Positions 25,452 to 37,210 of a stretch of 64,000 bases of DNA are shown piece by piece. The stretch spans positions 35,771,316-35,835,315 of the forward strand of contig CM068587.1 in assembly GCA_035048485.1 (NCBI GenBank). Direction: 5' to 3'. The notes beneath the pieces were generated by a model. That model saw only the letters and a program-made list of their open reading frames with translations. It did no database searches and was not told the origin of the DNA. How positions within the stretch are numbered: the first letter of the stretch is position 1; every line of letters starts with the position of its first letter. The position numbers were made by a program, and so were the translations under genes. The stretch comes from Pteria penguin (taxonomy: Eukaryota; Mollusca; Bivalvia; Pterioida; Pteriidae).

Positions 25452-25993
25452 TCCATTTCAGACCTCATCGCGATAACTTCGGTCTTGAATTTCGAGTATA
25501 CTCTATGGCAGTCCAAGACAGATTTCGCCTAACCTGAAAATGAAACTATTTCTTTTTTATGGTCTCCCATCTGATTATCGGGCCACTGTGGTATATCGTT
25601 GTGAATGCTACAGTCCATGACACTGTTTACCTTCGTATTTTACACTTATATTTGATTGATTTTCAATATCTTTTTCTGTTAAACTTCCGAAAGTGAATTG
25701 CGCTCTCACAACTGGATTGCATTTACCGCGGAGAGGTGCATCAATGATACGATCATTTGATTCGAAGGGATAGGGGATTGATGGAATATTCATGTTCTTG
25801 ATGTCCTTGGACGGATAATTTATTTTCTTGATATTTAATGTCATCAATAAACATTTGTAAGAATTGTTTTATCAAAATATACCATTAACAAAAAATAATC
25901 ATGTGACAAATATTTCTTTCACTGATTTGAATGAAAAAGTATAAGGAGAAAGGACTGTCAAAATACTATTATTTGGCAACTATAGATTTTTAA

Positions 25994-26305
25994 ATGCGTA
26001 GGGGTAGAGAAGGTAAGCGGGAGTCTGGAGGAAACATGAAGGACAAATTAGCCAGGCAGAGAAAAAGAGGGAAATTGAGAGGAGTCGAAAACAGAGGTGG
26101 AATAGAAGGACATGAGAGGTGGGAGAGACTTAAATTACTGTCCACCTCTCAGAAAATGCGAGCTGCTATTCAATTGTCTTTAGGTTTGCTTTTAAATAAT
26201 AAAATTCGCTACGACGCAGTACTATTGCATGCATCTTTCGAGCAAAGAAATCCAGATAAAAATGAAAGTGTATTCCATCAAAGCGTCAGCTTTATGCTTA
26301 TATGA
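25994..26305 (+). other. unassigned open frame, 103 codons
   Basis: A purine-rich frame starts at ATG and is very basic at first (RRGREGKRE, RQRKRGKLRG). There is no recognised domain, no signal peptide and no splice or polyadenylation context I can point to. It may be chance in purine-rich DNA. Confidence 0.15.
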
Positions 26306-26309
26306 TTTG

Positions 26310-27770
26310 ATATATATGTGAGTTAACAACCAAAATACTTAGTTTCTTTTCAAAATCAGATTTTTATTTTGCAATTTTCCGGGGTAAAAGTGTTTATTTC
26401 AAAAACAGTACCAACTCCGTCTCCCTCAGAATCGAATGGCCATTTCGATAGATATTGTTATTCATGGATTTTCTAACAACTTCCAACACATTTTCCCATT
26501 TGTAATCAAATATGTACTAGTATATTCTGTCTTCTGTCTTGAAAGTGTTACAACTGGAATAAAATGATTAATTTCTTTCATAGAAGCATATATATCAGAA
26601 TAGGTAATGAATGCCTATATGAAAAAGGAAAAAAATATGACCACCTCATTAAAAGTTAAAATAATAACGGACATTGGAGTATTTTAAAAAGGAAAGTGAC
26701 TTTAATTTGAAATCCATTAAACATTATTTGAATCATTAAAGTAAAACAAAAACCCAGTGTAAATCAAACTATTTTACCATTTGATCACTAAAACGAAATG
26801 TAGGAACATTCTTTACTTGAATAGAACAAATCTGAAATTAGGAAAAACCCGAATTTTGTTTAAGTTTTGAAAAACATGAAAACGCTTCAATTGACTTCTA
26901 TTTATGCTCGAAAATTGTTTAGATCGGTTGACCTAACAATACTTAATACATTGATTATATGATGAATATTTAAGTTCATGACATCACGAAAGTCGGCAAA
27001 TATTCCACCAAAGTGATGGTCCATTCACTTAAAGGGATAGTGGGTAAATAATATAAAGATAATTTATGTATCAATATTTTTGTATCAGCAAAGATTATTA
27101 TTTAAAACTAATTTTTCATATAGCAAGATAAATATCTTACCAATTCAATGTACGAATTTGGAAATATTTTTCATCAAGAATGTTTAATACGACAAGTGGA
27201 ATACGCTACGAAAATTTAATGTAGATCAAACTGAGACAAATACGGTTTATTGCCAAACTTGCAATTTCATAACTCAAGTATTTCACGTCCAAAGTTAACA
27301 TTGGCATATTAAGTTGTGGTGCTCGACATTCACTATACCAACTACTGTTTGTTTATTTCGTTATTGCTTTGTTTATAGCACAAGGTTAGAGGAAGGGTTC
27401 AATACAATACTGATTATGCTTCACGTATGATGGGAAGGTTAAATTGTAATTTACAAATCTTGAAAATTCTTATCCGACATTGGATGAAGTTCTCCAACTA
27501 TTACACGTTAATAAGCTGGTACGTTATGTCACTGAGATGAAATTACATATGTCCTTTAATATATAAGAAATAAACGGTAAATTACCGAAACTTTTACTAA
27601 CTCCTCTTAGATAACCCTTAGTGTCTATTATTCATCTTCCTCGCAGTTCTTGTAAAAAGTTGTTCAGTACTACTAAAGTTAATAATTTCCTCTAAAACAT
27701 AACTATCCTTATAATCAATCCAAAATAATTTGAAATTCCATAAAATCTAAACATAGCGGATATTCTAAGA
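26310..27770. other. gene-less stretch
   Basis: Nothing supportable seen; AT-rich sequence with short chance frames. Confidence 0.45.
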
Positions 27771-27778
27771 TTTCTATG

Positions 27779-28217
27779 TGCAACGCTAAGAGATGCCTTA
27801 CTTGCCATCACATCTCTTGCAAGTCCACCATTAAATCCACTGTTAATAGAAAAACTTATAATATTAAAATAAACGAAGACATCAGCTGAAATACCCCCAA
27901 ATTAATATTTTATAACCTAAGTAGCAAGGGGATGTGGGGCTCAGTATGTAGGTGAAACTTCCCAAACATTGAAAAGCCGTTTTCGTAATTATTCATATAA
28001 AATCAGATATGATTCTAACCGTAAATACAAGAACTTTCTTAACAAACACTTCATGAAATATAATCACAATATTGATAACGTTATTATTACCCCTATAGAA
28101 AACATTACAAAACTACTTGGAGAAACTAAATCTGAACTGAAAAAACGACGTTTAGTTGCTGAACTTTATTGGATTGCACATCTACAAGCTCCATACCCTC
28201 ATGGCCTCAATGACTAA
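27779..28217 (+). pseudogene. GIY-YIG endonuclease end of a Penelope-like element
   Basis: From 27779 the frame reads CNAKRCLTCHHISCKSTI, a zinc-knuckle-like linker (C-x4-C-x2-CHH). A frame change leads at 27921 into GCGAQYVGETSQTLKSRF, where QYVGET is the YIG-type motif of GIY-YIG nucleases. It continues to the C-terminal KKRRLVAELYWIAHLQAP and PHGLND before a stop at 28215-28217. This linker plus nuclease is the C-terminal half of endonuclease-bearing Penelope-like elements. The reverse transcriptase expected upstream is missing here. A 5'-truncated, frameshifted copy. Confidence 0.75.
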
Positions 28218-28324
28218 ATTTTTCAACAATGTAACATTTTTATATATAAAATGTTTATGACCTCTCTTTTTGAGAAACATATTGATAATAGTTGTGTATA
28301 TGGAGGATAATTTATAAATTGTTA

Positions 28325-29085
28325 AATGTGTGGCCTTTGCTTGTGCTGCTTTTGCAGTGAGTGGGAAAGTGGGCGCCCGTAAACCGGTTAACCACAACAA
28401 TTAAATGACGTTTGTATCGCAACCGCAGCACAATCGAATACTTTTGTAATGTATATTCTACTATTATCATGGTTTGTGTGCATGCCTTTGGTGATTTGTG
28501 TCATACAGATTTGTCAGATATCTTCTGTTTTCTCTTCGATACCAACTATTGGCCGTGTTGTAGAGAATAACTGCACCTTAAAGTTCTAGATAATTTATTT
28601 TTGCGAAGTTCATGGTTTCTAAAAACCTGAATAGAACGCAGCTCTCGATATCCACAGCATGGCCCTGAAATCATAGCAAACACCGTAAGCCTTGCACTGG
28701 GCCTCTCTGAAGACTTCTTCTGGAGCAGTTTACTCTTATTAGCACGGTAATGGGCATTACATGACATGTCTTTTTAAGGAAATTATGTCTCGAATCTCGT
28801 CCCCTCTGACACATGTTTATAAATTTCTATGTTTTTAAAACATGAATAATCAGTTGACTTTTGTTATCCATAAGGAAGAATATTAATAGATAATTAGATG
28901 TGTATTCTTTTATTCTAAGATACTATAAGTGTTTACCTTTTTATGATCCCAACATGATCAACCTGTTGATCCTTGTTTTCCGCATGGAGAATTATTTACA
29001 ACTTCTGAATATTTGTTCTTTGATTGTACTGCTTTTGTTTGTGTTGAGTGCAAATATGAGTCCGTAAACTGGATACTACATCATT
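28325..29085 (+). repeat. two related copies of a repeat following the GIY-YIG fragment
   Basis: GTGCTGCTTTTGCAGTGAGT with CCCGTAAACCGGTTAACCAC (28340-28395) recurs in worn form at 29020-29085 (GTACTGCTTTTGTTTGTGTT, GTCCGTAAACTGG). It also occurs in reverse at 56425-56490. Probably 3' sequence of the PLE whose nuclease end is at 28217. Confidence 0.55.
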
Positions 29086-29433
29086 TAAATGCAGGGTGTC
29101 ACTTTAGTTGATTTTAAGTCAGTACTGTAATTGTATTACAATCGACTCTTTTTGTGGTATCTTCCTTGTTTTCCGTATGTCAGTGACAACTTGAGTCACA
29201 TACCTTTTTCTTTTTATCCATTTTGTTATATGGATATAATTGAAAGCAATTGATAATTGATCCGGTCTCCACCAGTAACGATATACTTATCCCATACTCT
29301 TCAAGGTTTTAAAAGAGAATTCTTAATTTGACGTAAATATCATATAATTATGAAACAGCTGTTACATGTTGTAAGATCACTTAAGTATGGAATTCTTAAG
29401 CTGATGTGTGTAGTTCAGTAATAAAGAAAGAAA

Positions 29434-29497
29434 ATGAAGGAAGTCGTGGTGATTCATGCCATCTTTTGCGTCTCTGCATTTTATATCATTCTTACAG
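29434..29497 (+). CDS. gene C exon 1: signal peptide
   Basis: ATG opens MKEVVVIHAIFCVSAFYI followed by ILT, a hydrophobic leader after a charged start. The donor is ACAG|GTTCGTAA, weaker than in A, B and D, but the frame stops at once beyond it (TAA) and the phase (1) matches the other three genes. An E-box CAGCTG lies about 75 bases upstream, as in gene D. Confidence 0.68.
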
Positions 29498-29699
29498 GTT
29501 CGTAAAATCTGTGTAATTGTTATGTCATCTATTATCTATAATCTACTGATTTGTGTTAAACTAAGCTTTATCGTTGTAGTAATGTCAATTTAACATTTCA
29601 TACATTGTTGATCAAAGGTTTACAATGAGCGCATTATTTCTGTCCAAGGTTGACTATCTAGTTTGATTTATTGTGGATATCCACTACGGATATTATCTA

Positions 29700-29964
29700 G
29701 GCCTTTCGTCTGAGAAGAAGTGTTGTCGAAATACGCATATCGGATACCAAGGTCCGGCACCATTAGCTGAGAAAATACTTAAGTCAATTATTTCATTTTA
29801 GTTTATTCCATTATCAAACGTTCAAATAAATTGTCATGCAAAATGGTTTAATTATATTTATCGATAAAATAAAACTCAATAAATTCCAAATCCCGGTTAT
29901 TAATTCAATGTTGAATAGAAGAATATGAAATTATGATTTAAATATTTTCTCAGCTTATGGCGCC
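29700..29964. mobile_element. inverted-repeat element with hammerhead-like segment (PLE terminal region?)
   Basis: Arms of about 40 bp at 29755-29796 and 29925-29964 are inverted copies sharing GGTCCGGC[A/G]CCAT and AGCTGAGAAAATA, with about 130 bp between them. The bases just before (29708-29745: CGTCTGAGAAGAAG, then GTCGAAATACGCATATC) look like a worn hammerhead core with its GAAA box. A second copy of the inverted repeat sits against the PLE reverse-transcriptase fragment at 36178-36392. I infer this is the terminal (pseudo-LTR-like) part of a PLE. Confidence 0.5.
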
Positions 29965-30959
29965 GGACCCAGATTAATACATGTACATATGTTTTGATAT
30001 TTATTTTCGATTGATATCCAACACCGACGATCTAGTTTGATTTAAATTAAATAAGACAGATAAGATGATGTTTTATGCGGTTTTTTTTTACATCGTAACA
30101 GTCTGGTGGAATATCTTATGAATCTCAACACAAGAAGCCTCTTTTATAGTTCCGTAATTGCAATTATTATGCAATATATTTAAATTCAATCAGACTGACT
30201 TGTCTTTATTATAACAACATCAACATCGTAATAATGCTCACGCACATACAAAATAATACATATAACTCTAGTTCTCATGCAATCAGGTGCATGTGATCGG
30301 CTCTGGTAAGCTTATAGATATATAAAACTCTAGCAATCAAATATGAAAAAGTAGCATACTGTCAGTGCTAACTCCTATCATAGCATATTTGCCAATTACT
30401 CCAAACTAATATAATAGTTGTGCAGTTACATTTTTGTCAGGACAAAATATATCAGGCGTAATGACTATGGGAATGTGACTGTTTGGACTGTCAAATCAAG
30501 AAAGCAAATTTTAATTGCTGTCACATTCATAAGGCCAATGAAAGAACATCACAGTCCTGACAGTTACAAAATCTATTTTGAAACAAATTTCTATGAACAA
30601 AGATAGGCATTTATATTTTAGTCACATATGAGTTATTTTTCTAAGATCATAAACAATTAAAACGTAATCATTTCCAAATATGATTGTTTTCTTAGCAAAA
30701 CCTGTGCACTACGTCTTAAGTTCTGGCGCTCAATACAACAGTGGTAAAAATGTTAACAATATAATGATACATAAGAGATTTTAATAAATGACTTTGGAAA
30801 TACTGAAATTGGTCACGTAAATACAGTTTTATTGGATAAAAAATGGAATAATTGTTAAGCAACGTGCACTAAACATGTCAAATTCGAAAAATTCAAGTTA
30901 TCGCTCTTCTGAATGATGACGAATCCAATTCAGTATAAAAGGTATTTATAATATGACGA

Positions 30960-31095
30960 GTCTTGTTGAAACATTTTTCATGGTCCTGAACCTCGTCTCT
31001 TTGACTAGTACTGTTAGTCGGGACACTTACAGATCAGGTGTCTAAGCTCGCTGTCAAATGGGCAGAGCACGGTTTACTCATCTTCATGTCAATTT
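30960..31095 (+). repeat. degenerate repeat shared with 56625-56710
   Basis: TAGTCGGGAC and GGGCAGAGCACGGTTTACT occur in the same order here and on the minus strand at 56625-56710. The spacing is similar but the intervening sequence differs. It lies in the intron of gene C. Confidence 0.4.
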
Positions 31096-31427
31096 ACATA
31101 TTTTTATACATCTCGGTCTTACTGTGTATTACAATACTTGTTTATATATCTTTATGAATTCAACTTAAGAAACTTGTTGATCGTTGATATTAAGAATTCC
31201 CTATATTAGGATGTTTTTGAAGTTTTTGGAGGATGTGCTAGCTACGTAGGAGACGCCTGCTACATTGCACTATTTTCCAATGATAAATAAATGATAAAAG
31301 ATACATTTGTCTTTATTTCTTATGAAAATATATGTATTTTTTCTGTTCGGTACGTATACAATTACTGAAAACCATACATTGAACTTCATGTTTTAGCTAT
31401 AACATACAACCTAAATTTCTTTCATAG

Positions 31428-31771
31428 ATTGTATTATCGATGAACACATCATCAGTAATCCTTTATTTGACAAGTGGAGGGTAAATCATACACGCCGCGT
31501 CCATGTATATAACAACACCATTCATGTAGTGACTGGAACAGATAGACGTTTAACGAGTGCGGATACAAATCATACCCACGCAACAGCCAAAGCCCATAGT
31601 GGAGGAACTGCCTTTGCATCAGTTCATAAGATATATGGAGGTTTTGCGCATGCGGAGACTCACGATAAAAAACATGGAACGATTTCTCACACGCTGCAAC
31701 ATGAGGGGATTATTATTAAGCACACACATCACTACAGGAAAAAACGAGAACTCTTCATTAGATTTTTGTAA
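31428..31771 (+). CDS. gene C exon 2: secreted His-rich protein
   Basis: Acceptor ATTTCTTTCATAG precedes the exon. The phase-1 join gives Asp, CIIDEHIISNPLFDKW and an open frame to the stop at 31769-31771, 135 residues overall. The core reads RLTSADTNHTHATAKAHSGG, AFASVHKIYGGFAHAETH and DKKHGTISHTLQHEG, ending HTHHYRKKRELF plus a short tail. RKKR fits a convertase site. There is one Cys, not shared with the paralogues. An AATAAA signal is at 31851-31856. This gene and D are the closest pair: both have NHTHA, FAHAET, KHGT.[S/T]HTL and HTHHY. Function is unknown. Dense His suggests metal binding or pH-dependent charge (inference). Confidence 0.78.
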
Positions 31772-32139
31772 GTAGAACTAATGTGTATCACTTGAACTTC
31801 ACTGCATTTTTATTTCAAAACAATTATTCTGAGTAAAGAAAAAATAATTAAATAAATAAAGCTACTCATACAATGTCACTTATGTAAAGGTCCATGGTGC
31901 CGAGAGGAATTATCGAAAGCTGGCATTTATTTTCCTTTTTTATGCGCACACCACTGATGTCATATCTGAACTTGATCTATGTAAGGGGTTTTTTTTTATC
32001 CTCCTAGAAATTTAAGCATAATGTACTCCTTGACATTCTGGTTTTCAAACAAAATGTAAATTTCAAAACAGACTTTTATGATTTAAAAAAAAATTATGAG
32101 TTCTTTATTTCCCCGAAGTATTAAAATTAATATTAGAAC

Positions 32140-32312
<173 letters not shown>

Positions 32313-32319
32313 ATAATAA

Positions 32320-34050
32320 AATAAAAAAAAAGAATAAAATAAATGAAATATAATAAAATAAAAAAAGTAATAAATAAATTAGGTGATCGTGAATATTATG
32401 ATTTATAACATTTTTTTTCAGACGAAAGTTAATGATCAATCATTAGTGAAGGACGTCAAATGAAGACATTTTGCAATCGATGTGAACATTATTAACATAA
32501 ATGGAACAAATTGATTATGGGAAAGTGAACCATATAATATCAGTACAGTGGAAAGAAGTCAATTTTTCCGATCAGATTTAATTGCCATATATGTAATAAT
32601 TGTGTACTGAATATCATTTATTCCGTTTCACATCAAAAGATCATCCTGGATGTTTAAAATTCTCGTATTTTTCAGCATTTAAGAAAATCCATTTAATGGA
32701 GTGAATTATCCTATCTTTCATACCATCATTACCAGATAATTTGAATCTTATAGATCAGCAAGTTCTTAGACATTAATTTAACACTAATGTATTAGATCTT
32801 GATAATACTGTATCAAGGAAATTCGATCCACCAGAGGCGAGTATTTAAGTTAATTGAAATGCACACTGAAAGTATTTAATTGAATGTATAATTAACATTA
32901 TTCTCCCGAAATTTTTGTTTTGTGTGAAAATGCTTATCTTGTGTGAAGAATATCAAATCTGCCTAAAAGGCATTGGTATCCAAATATTTCCAAAGTCTAA
33001 GCCTATAGGTCTCTTAACAGACAATGTTGAATCCTTATCATCCTGCACGAATTCATCATCAATTAAAACACGCAAAACAAAACGTTGGTTATGTGGTTGT
33101 TTGATCGCTTTTGACGTCTAGAGCATGTCTTTATTGCATATTTTACAGACATGTATTTCAATGACCTTGCACTTAAAAAAAACAATTATATGAAAATAAA
33201 GCTATTATGCCTTTTAGAAGTGATAATGAGCAAGTAACACTTGGATATTATTATTCCTAACGTAAATTTGACCAACTATCTAAAGATGACGTTTTCGAAA
33301 ATGACATACATGCATATTTTTAATTGTTGAAATTTGATATAATTATCTATGTTTTTCTTTAATTCATACTTCCTAAATTAATTGAATATTAAACACAAAT
33401 TTATGCATTTGCGATATAAACATACACCAATGAAAATAAAGTATGCCTATGTATTGAACTGGGTGATTTTGATGTTGTTACTGGATGTATAGAGTATTGA
33501 ATATTACAGGTTTTAATATACATAGTCCTTTTCATTGATATAGGATAATACGGGGTAAGTTCGGCCATTTTCGCTATCCTTTGATCGGATCGTAAACTGT
33601 AGATAAATATCGGTTTTCGTCTGCAGTTTCTTATGTCTAATATGCGATAGAGGGATAAATGTTTAAGATATTGATTAGTGTTGCATTTTAGGATAAATTA
33701 ATATTCTCAAACAACAGTTTTGTGTATCCTTTCAAGCTGAAATGCTTGCCGAGACAATTCTTAGAAATGAATTAAAAAATCTTAATAAAATTTATTACCT
33801 TAGAATTGTGTACTTGTTGTATTTACAATGATACAAATTTAAATAGCGAAAAAGTTATTGGTCAAATATTCTTTGAATAAATGCACAGCTTCGCCAACTT
33901 CCCTAATAATAATACTTGGTGTTAATTTGCATAGTAAGGTTCGATTAAATATGCAAAATGATGAGAATAGATAGAAATTAAATTGGATAGGTTACTCAAA
34001 AATAGAGCAAGTAACCAAAAGTTTGGATGAAATGTCAGAGGTAGCCAAAC
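32320..34050. other. gene-less stretch
   Basis: No gene or clear repeat is recognised. Confidence 0.45.
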
Positions 34051-34060
34051 TAATAAAGTG

Positions 34061-34464
34061 TTTCTATAATCTCAGCATGTTTCAGATCTTTTGTGTAGGA
34101 TGAGGGGAGAACGCGGATTGGTTCAGGTTTGGATGTGTGTCCATCCAACCAATCAGCTTTCGTCTGTTATCCTTCACATATGTCACATAAAAAAGGCATC
34201 GAGCGGCGGATTCAAAATACCGCCGCCGAATTATTGTGAATAAAGAGGGAAATTGGGATTTATTTCGACACTGAGTGGGATTAGTCCATATACTTTTACG
34301 TGTTTGGGATAAATTTAGGAATAAAAACTTGCCTGATGCTGTATGCTGTTGTCCTGTAATCACGCCGTTCGACCAGTGAATTAACGAGAACATGACCATA
34401 TTTAAGGTAGTGTATCTCCGCTTTTACGGGAGATACAGATCTGAAACTTGCTGAGATTATAGAA
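34061..34464. mobile_element. 404-bp non-autonomous DNA transposon (MITE-like)
   Basis: Ends are inverted copies: TTTCTATAATCTCAGCATGT (left, 34061) against TTTCTATAATCTCAGCAAGT (right end, minus sense), continuing TTCAGATCT. The inside has no transposase. The 105-codon minus frame across it starts and ends within the element and matches nothing I know. A clean target duplication was not resolved. Confidence 0.7.
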
Positions 34465-34507
34465 AATTTATTTATCTACTGAGGCATATACGTGAAAGGA
34501 GTACTTA

Positions 34508-34775
34508 ACTTAATTGTTATTACACCCATTTTCCTGATGTTATATGGCTGTGCCACTTTCTACACAGTGTTTGTTCACATTCATGTATATATACAGTACT
34601 GAATTATATTGTTTCGTCTGTATGACAGGGCATTTTTGGTGGGTGTTGCCAAACAGGAGACGCTTACTCCTCCCGGGCACCTGGTCTCACCTCTGAATTC
34701 CAGGGGTCCGTGAATGTCCACTGTGATACATTGTTGTTAGTGCCATATTCATGTGACACCAGTTACTTTCGTATT
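34508..34775 (+). repeat. copy of dispersed repeat (GGAGACGCTTACTCC family)
   Basis: Runs from CACCCATTTTCCTGATGTTA through CACATTCATGTATATATACA, CAAACAGGAGACGCTTACTC, GGGCACCTGGTCTCACCTCT and GGGGTCCGTGAATGTCCAC to GACACCAGTTACTTTCGTAT. It aligns end to end with 36880-37155 and, in reverse, with 15340-15615. Non-coding. By its position after RT C-termini elsewhere, it probably derives from a retroelement 3' end. Confidence 0.85.
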
Positions 34776-35356
34776 TTAAACACTATTGTAGACTAGTCTA
34801 CATCTAAATTCTAGAGCTTTATATTTTTTAAATAAATTTCTAAAAAAAATTCTTCTATTTACAAGCAAAAGTTACAATACACTTATTTATTGCTTTAGTA
34901 CATTTTGAAAGAAAAGGGGAAAGAAATACTATGTGGTTTACAAGTAAATAGAATGTCAAATGCAAACATATGTACACTGGCATGTCAGGTCAATGGCGTT
35001 TGTACAATTATTCTTCACAGAATATTAAAATCATGAATTTATGGTGTGAAATATATGTATCAGTAGAAGGCTGTGAATTGTCATTAATAAGAAACTATTC
35101 TTATATTGCGATACAAATTTGGTCATTTGCCGGTCCTCTGTCAGGCCTGCCTGGTGTGTTTAAACGCACTCACTTTCAGAATATTTAGTATCGGGATACT
35201 GTGTTTCTTGTGAACTAAAGTGTCGCGTCAGTTTTTGTACAGTCTGAACGTGAGTAAAGGAGTCTCAGGATTCGATAAGTGTAAAGTATTTCCACGTTTA
35301 TGTAGTCTGGTAATGATTTAAAATAAATAAAGAACATATATACCTTTTAATTTTGT

Positions 35357-35396
35357 GCACCATATGCGCATTTCGACAACTTATGTCTCATTCAGA
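35357..35396 (-). ncRNA. hammerhead-like repeat, damaged
   Basis: In minus sense: CTGAATGA (one base inserted in CUGANGA), stem II GACA/TGTC around TAAGT, GAAA, palindromic TGCGCA stem III, then TATGGTGC. The 5' strand of stem I is lost (TTGTT), so it cannot fold as a complete hammerhead. Confidence 0.5.
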
Positions 35397-35459
35397 ACAA
35401 GTGGTATCCTATCCTATTTTGTTTTCTTGTTAAGTAATACTTCTCTGTCCATCATGTCA

Positions 35460-36182
35460 ACATTCCTCAACTTATCCTCAGTCATTCATTTATTATAGCT
35501 GCGCTTACAAAGCTGTTGCTTAAGTCTTGAGTTATGCCTCAAGTAGTATTCTTCTTTCTCACATACCCTCCTTAGTCTGATTCCGAGTCCGCACACCAAT
35601 GATTTCTTAGTATGGGAAGGGTGGCAAGAGTCATGACTTGAACATAATTGTTTATCTGTCGGTTTCCGATACAATACTGTATATATATACGCAAAGTTCC
35701 TTCCAAGGCTGGACCCTAACGCTATGCCGTCCGTCTCTCATAATGATAGTCCCCCAAACTAAATCCGTGTAAGTCCAGAACAATCATTCTACGCAGTCAG
35801 ATTTTCCTAGCTGTTAATGCCTCTTGACATACCTCAATCCCTTCTTTCCTAGGCACTGAAAGATGCAGCTTATCAACGCCACAGCTAAAAAGAATCGCGT
35901 TTTCCGGTATAGGCGTTTTACAATCCCAAAGTTTACTTACGAAGTCTGTAGGGTCTCTTGTATAGGTCAGATAATCTTTAATATTAATTTACTTCGTGCT
36001 CTACAAGTTCAGCTATCTTTCCTGTCTGTTTTATAACGTTTAGGTTTGCCTTTCAGTTTGCCACTCTTTGGATAACGCGGTAATAAGTATTGCTGTAGAT
36101 CCTTTCCAATGGTCTCCTCATTTAGCATACGGTCAAAGAACTTCCTTATGTTCTTCGTCGGGGCAGGGGTGTCTAGTGCCAT
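35460..36182 (-). pseudogene. Penelope-like reverse transcriptase fragment
   Basis: Minus strand from about 36182: TPAPTKNIRKFFDRML and YLLPRYPKSGKLKGKPKRY, a basic N-terminal segment. After a frame change comes LTYTRDPTDFVSKLWDC, then VDKLHLSVPRKEGIEVCQEA, at the place of the palm motif (normally SLYTNIP). After a deletion of the catalytic core, 35674-35486 gives MYRKPTDKQLCSSHDSCHPS, HTKKSLVCGLGIRLRRVC, the RKPT.....HP.HTK...G...R.RR.C block typical of Penelope/Poseidon-type PLEs. At least two frameshifts and a large internal deletion. The inverted-repeat element adjoins its 5' end. Confidence 0.72.
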
Positions 36183-36392
36183 AAACTGAGAATATACTTA
36201 AGTCAAAATTTCATATTCTTTTGTTCATCAAAGAATTAATAACTGTGATTTGGATTTTATTTAGTTTCATTCTATTGATAAATAGAATTAAACCATTCTT
36301 CATGAGAATTCATTTGAACGTTTGATAAAGAATAAATTAAAATGAAATATTTGACTTAAGTATATTCTCAGTTTATGGCGCCAGACCCAGAT
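36170..36392. mobile_element. inverted-repeat element next to PLE RT
   Basis: Arms GTGCCATAAACTGAGAATAT plus ACTTAAGTCAAA (left, from about 36177) and their inverted copy (right, to about 36392, ending GGCGCCAGACC) enclose about 130 bp. The copy at 29755-29964 has the same arms, the same internal AAACGTTCAAA.-type block and the same GCGCC[G/A]GACCCAGAT outer flank. Probably the 5' terminal repeat of a PLE. Confidence 0.6.
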
Positions 36393-36879
36393 CTTCTCAA
36401 ACTATCGTGTATGATTTACCTGTTATTTCAGAGTGTAACCTTGTGATATACTCAGATTTGTTCACTATCACTATTCCTGATCTGCTGTTTGTTGATCACA
36501 TGATAATAGAACCGTTGTTAAGAAGTGAAAAGAAGGCGTCCTTTTTTTCTTTACTCAGGTTTAATCTGCATCCTTGTTTATCGTCATTCATGACGTGATA
36601 TCTTCTTTACTTAGCTGGGCTGATTTAACATCGAGACTTTGTTATTTTTGTTTGCACTTGATACACGTCAAGTGGCTGATTATATGTGGAAGCTGAGTGT
36701 TTCTTGTTACTCAATTATTACATAGTTCTCTTTGGAGGATTTACCAAATTAATATTAGTATACAGTAAAGCAATGTTGCTTAATTGGCCTATTGGTATTG
36801 CTTGTATTGATCAAATTACACTGGACAAGTGTTTAGAATAATGAATACCAGATCACATATACGAGTGTACATTTAGGGT

Positions 36880-37155
36880 TTGACTTAAGCGTTATTATAC
36901 CTTTTTTCCTGATGTTATGTGGCTGTGACACTTTCTACATAGTGTTTGTTCACATTCATTTATATATACAGTGCTGAGTTATATATGTGTCGTATATATG
37001 TAAGGGCATTCACGGCGGCCGTGGCTAGCCAAATAGGAGACGCTCACTCCTCTCGGGCACCTGGTCTCACCTCTGAATTTCAGGGGTCCGTGAATACCCA
37101 CTGTGGAACATTGTCGTTAGTGCCATGGTCATGTGACATCAGTTACTTTCGTATT
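36880..37155 (+). repeat. copy of dispersed repeat (GGAGACGCTTACTCC family)
   Basis: Full-length match to 34508-34775, including GCGGCCGTGGCTAGCCAAAT, AGGAGACGCTCACTCCTCTC and GTGACATCAGTTACTTTCGT. It is followed within 12 bases by the hammerhead-like repeat. Confidence 0.85.
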
Positions 37156-37165
37156 TTTCATTTAG

Positions 37166-37210
37166 TGCACCATATGCGCATTTCGACCACTAATGTCTGT
37201 TCAGTGATAC
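37166..37210 (-). ncRNA. hammerhead-ribozyme-like repeat, best-preserved stem I
   Basis: Read on the minus strand as RNA: stem I 5' strand GUAUCA, core CUGAACA, stem II GAC..AUUAGU..GUC, GAAA box, stem III from palindromic UGCGCA, UA before the expected cleavage point, then stem I 3' strand UGGUGC. GUAUCA and UGGUGC pair over six positions (with G-U pairs). The hammerhead core is CUGANGA; here the G is C, so this copy should be inactive. Hammerheads of this open (type I) form are known in Penelope-like elements and in metazoan retrozymes, which fits the PLE fragments nearby. Confidence 0.6.

Noticed and set aside
30418..30606. 62-codon frame in the intron of gene C
   Set aside because: It has an acceptor-like CAG, but the phase needed after exon 1 gives an early stop. 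No domain was recognised and it does not fit the family.
29434..31771. Genes A-D as transposon-encoded proteins
   Set aside because: They have signal peptides, introns and family-specific divergence. No element ends are shared around the four loci, although an unrecognised repeat cannot be fully excluded.
34082..34399. 105-codon minus-strand frame
   Set aside because: Lies wholly inside the TIR element at 34061-34464 and resembles no transposase.
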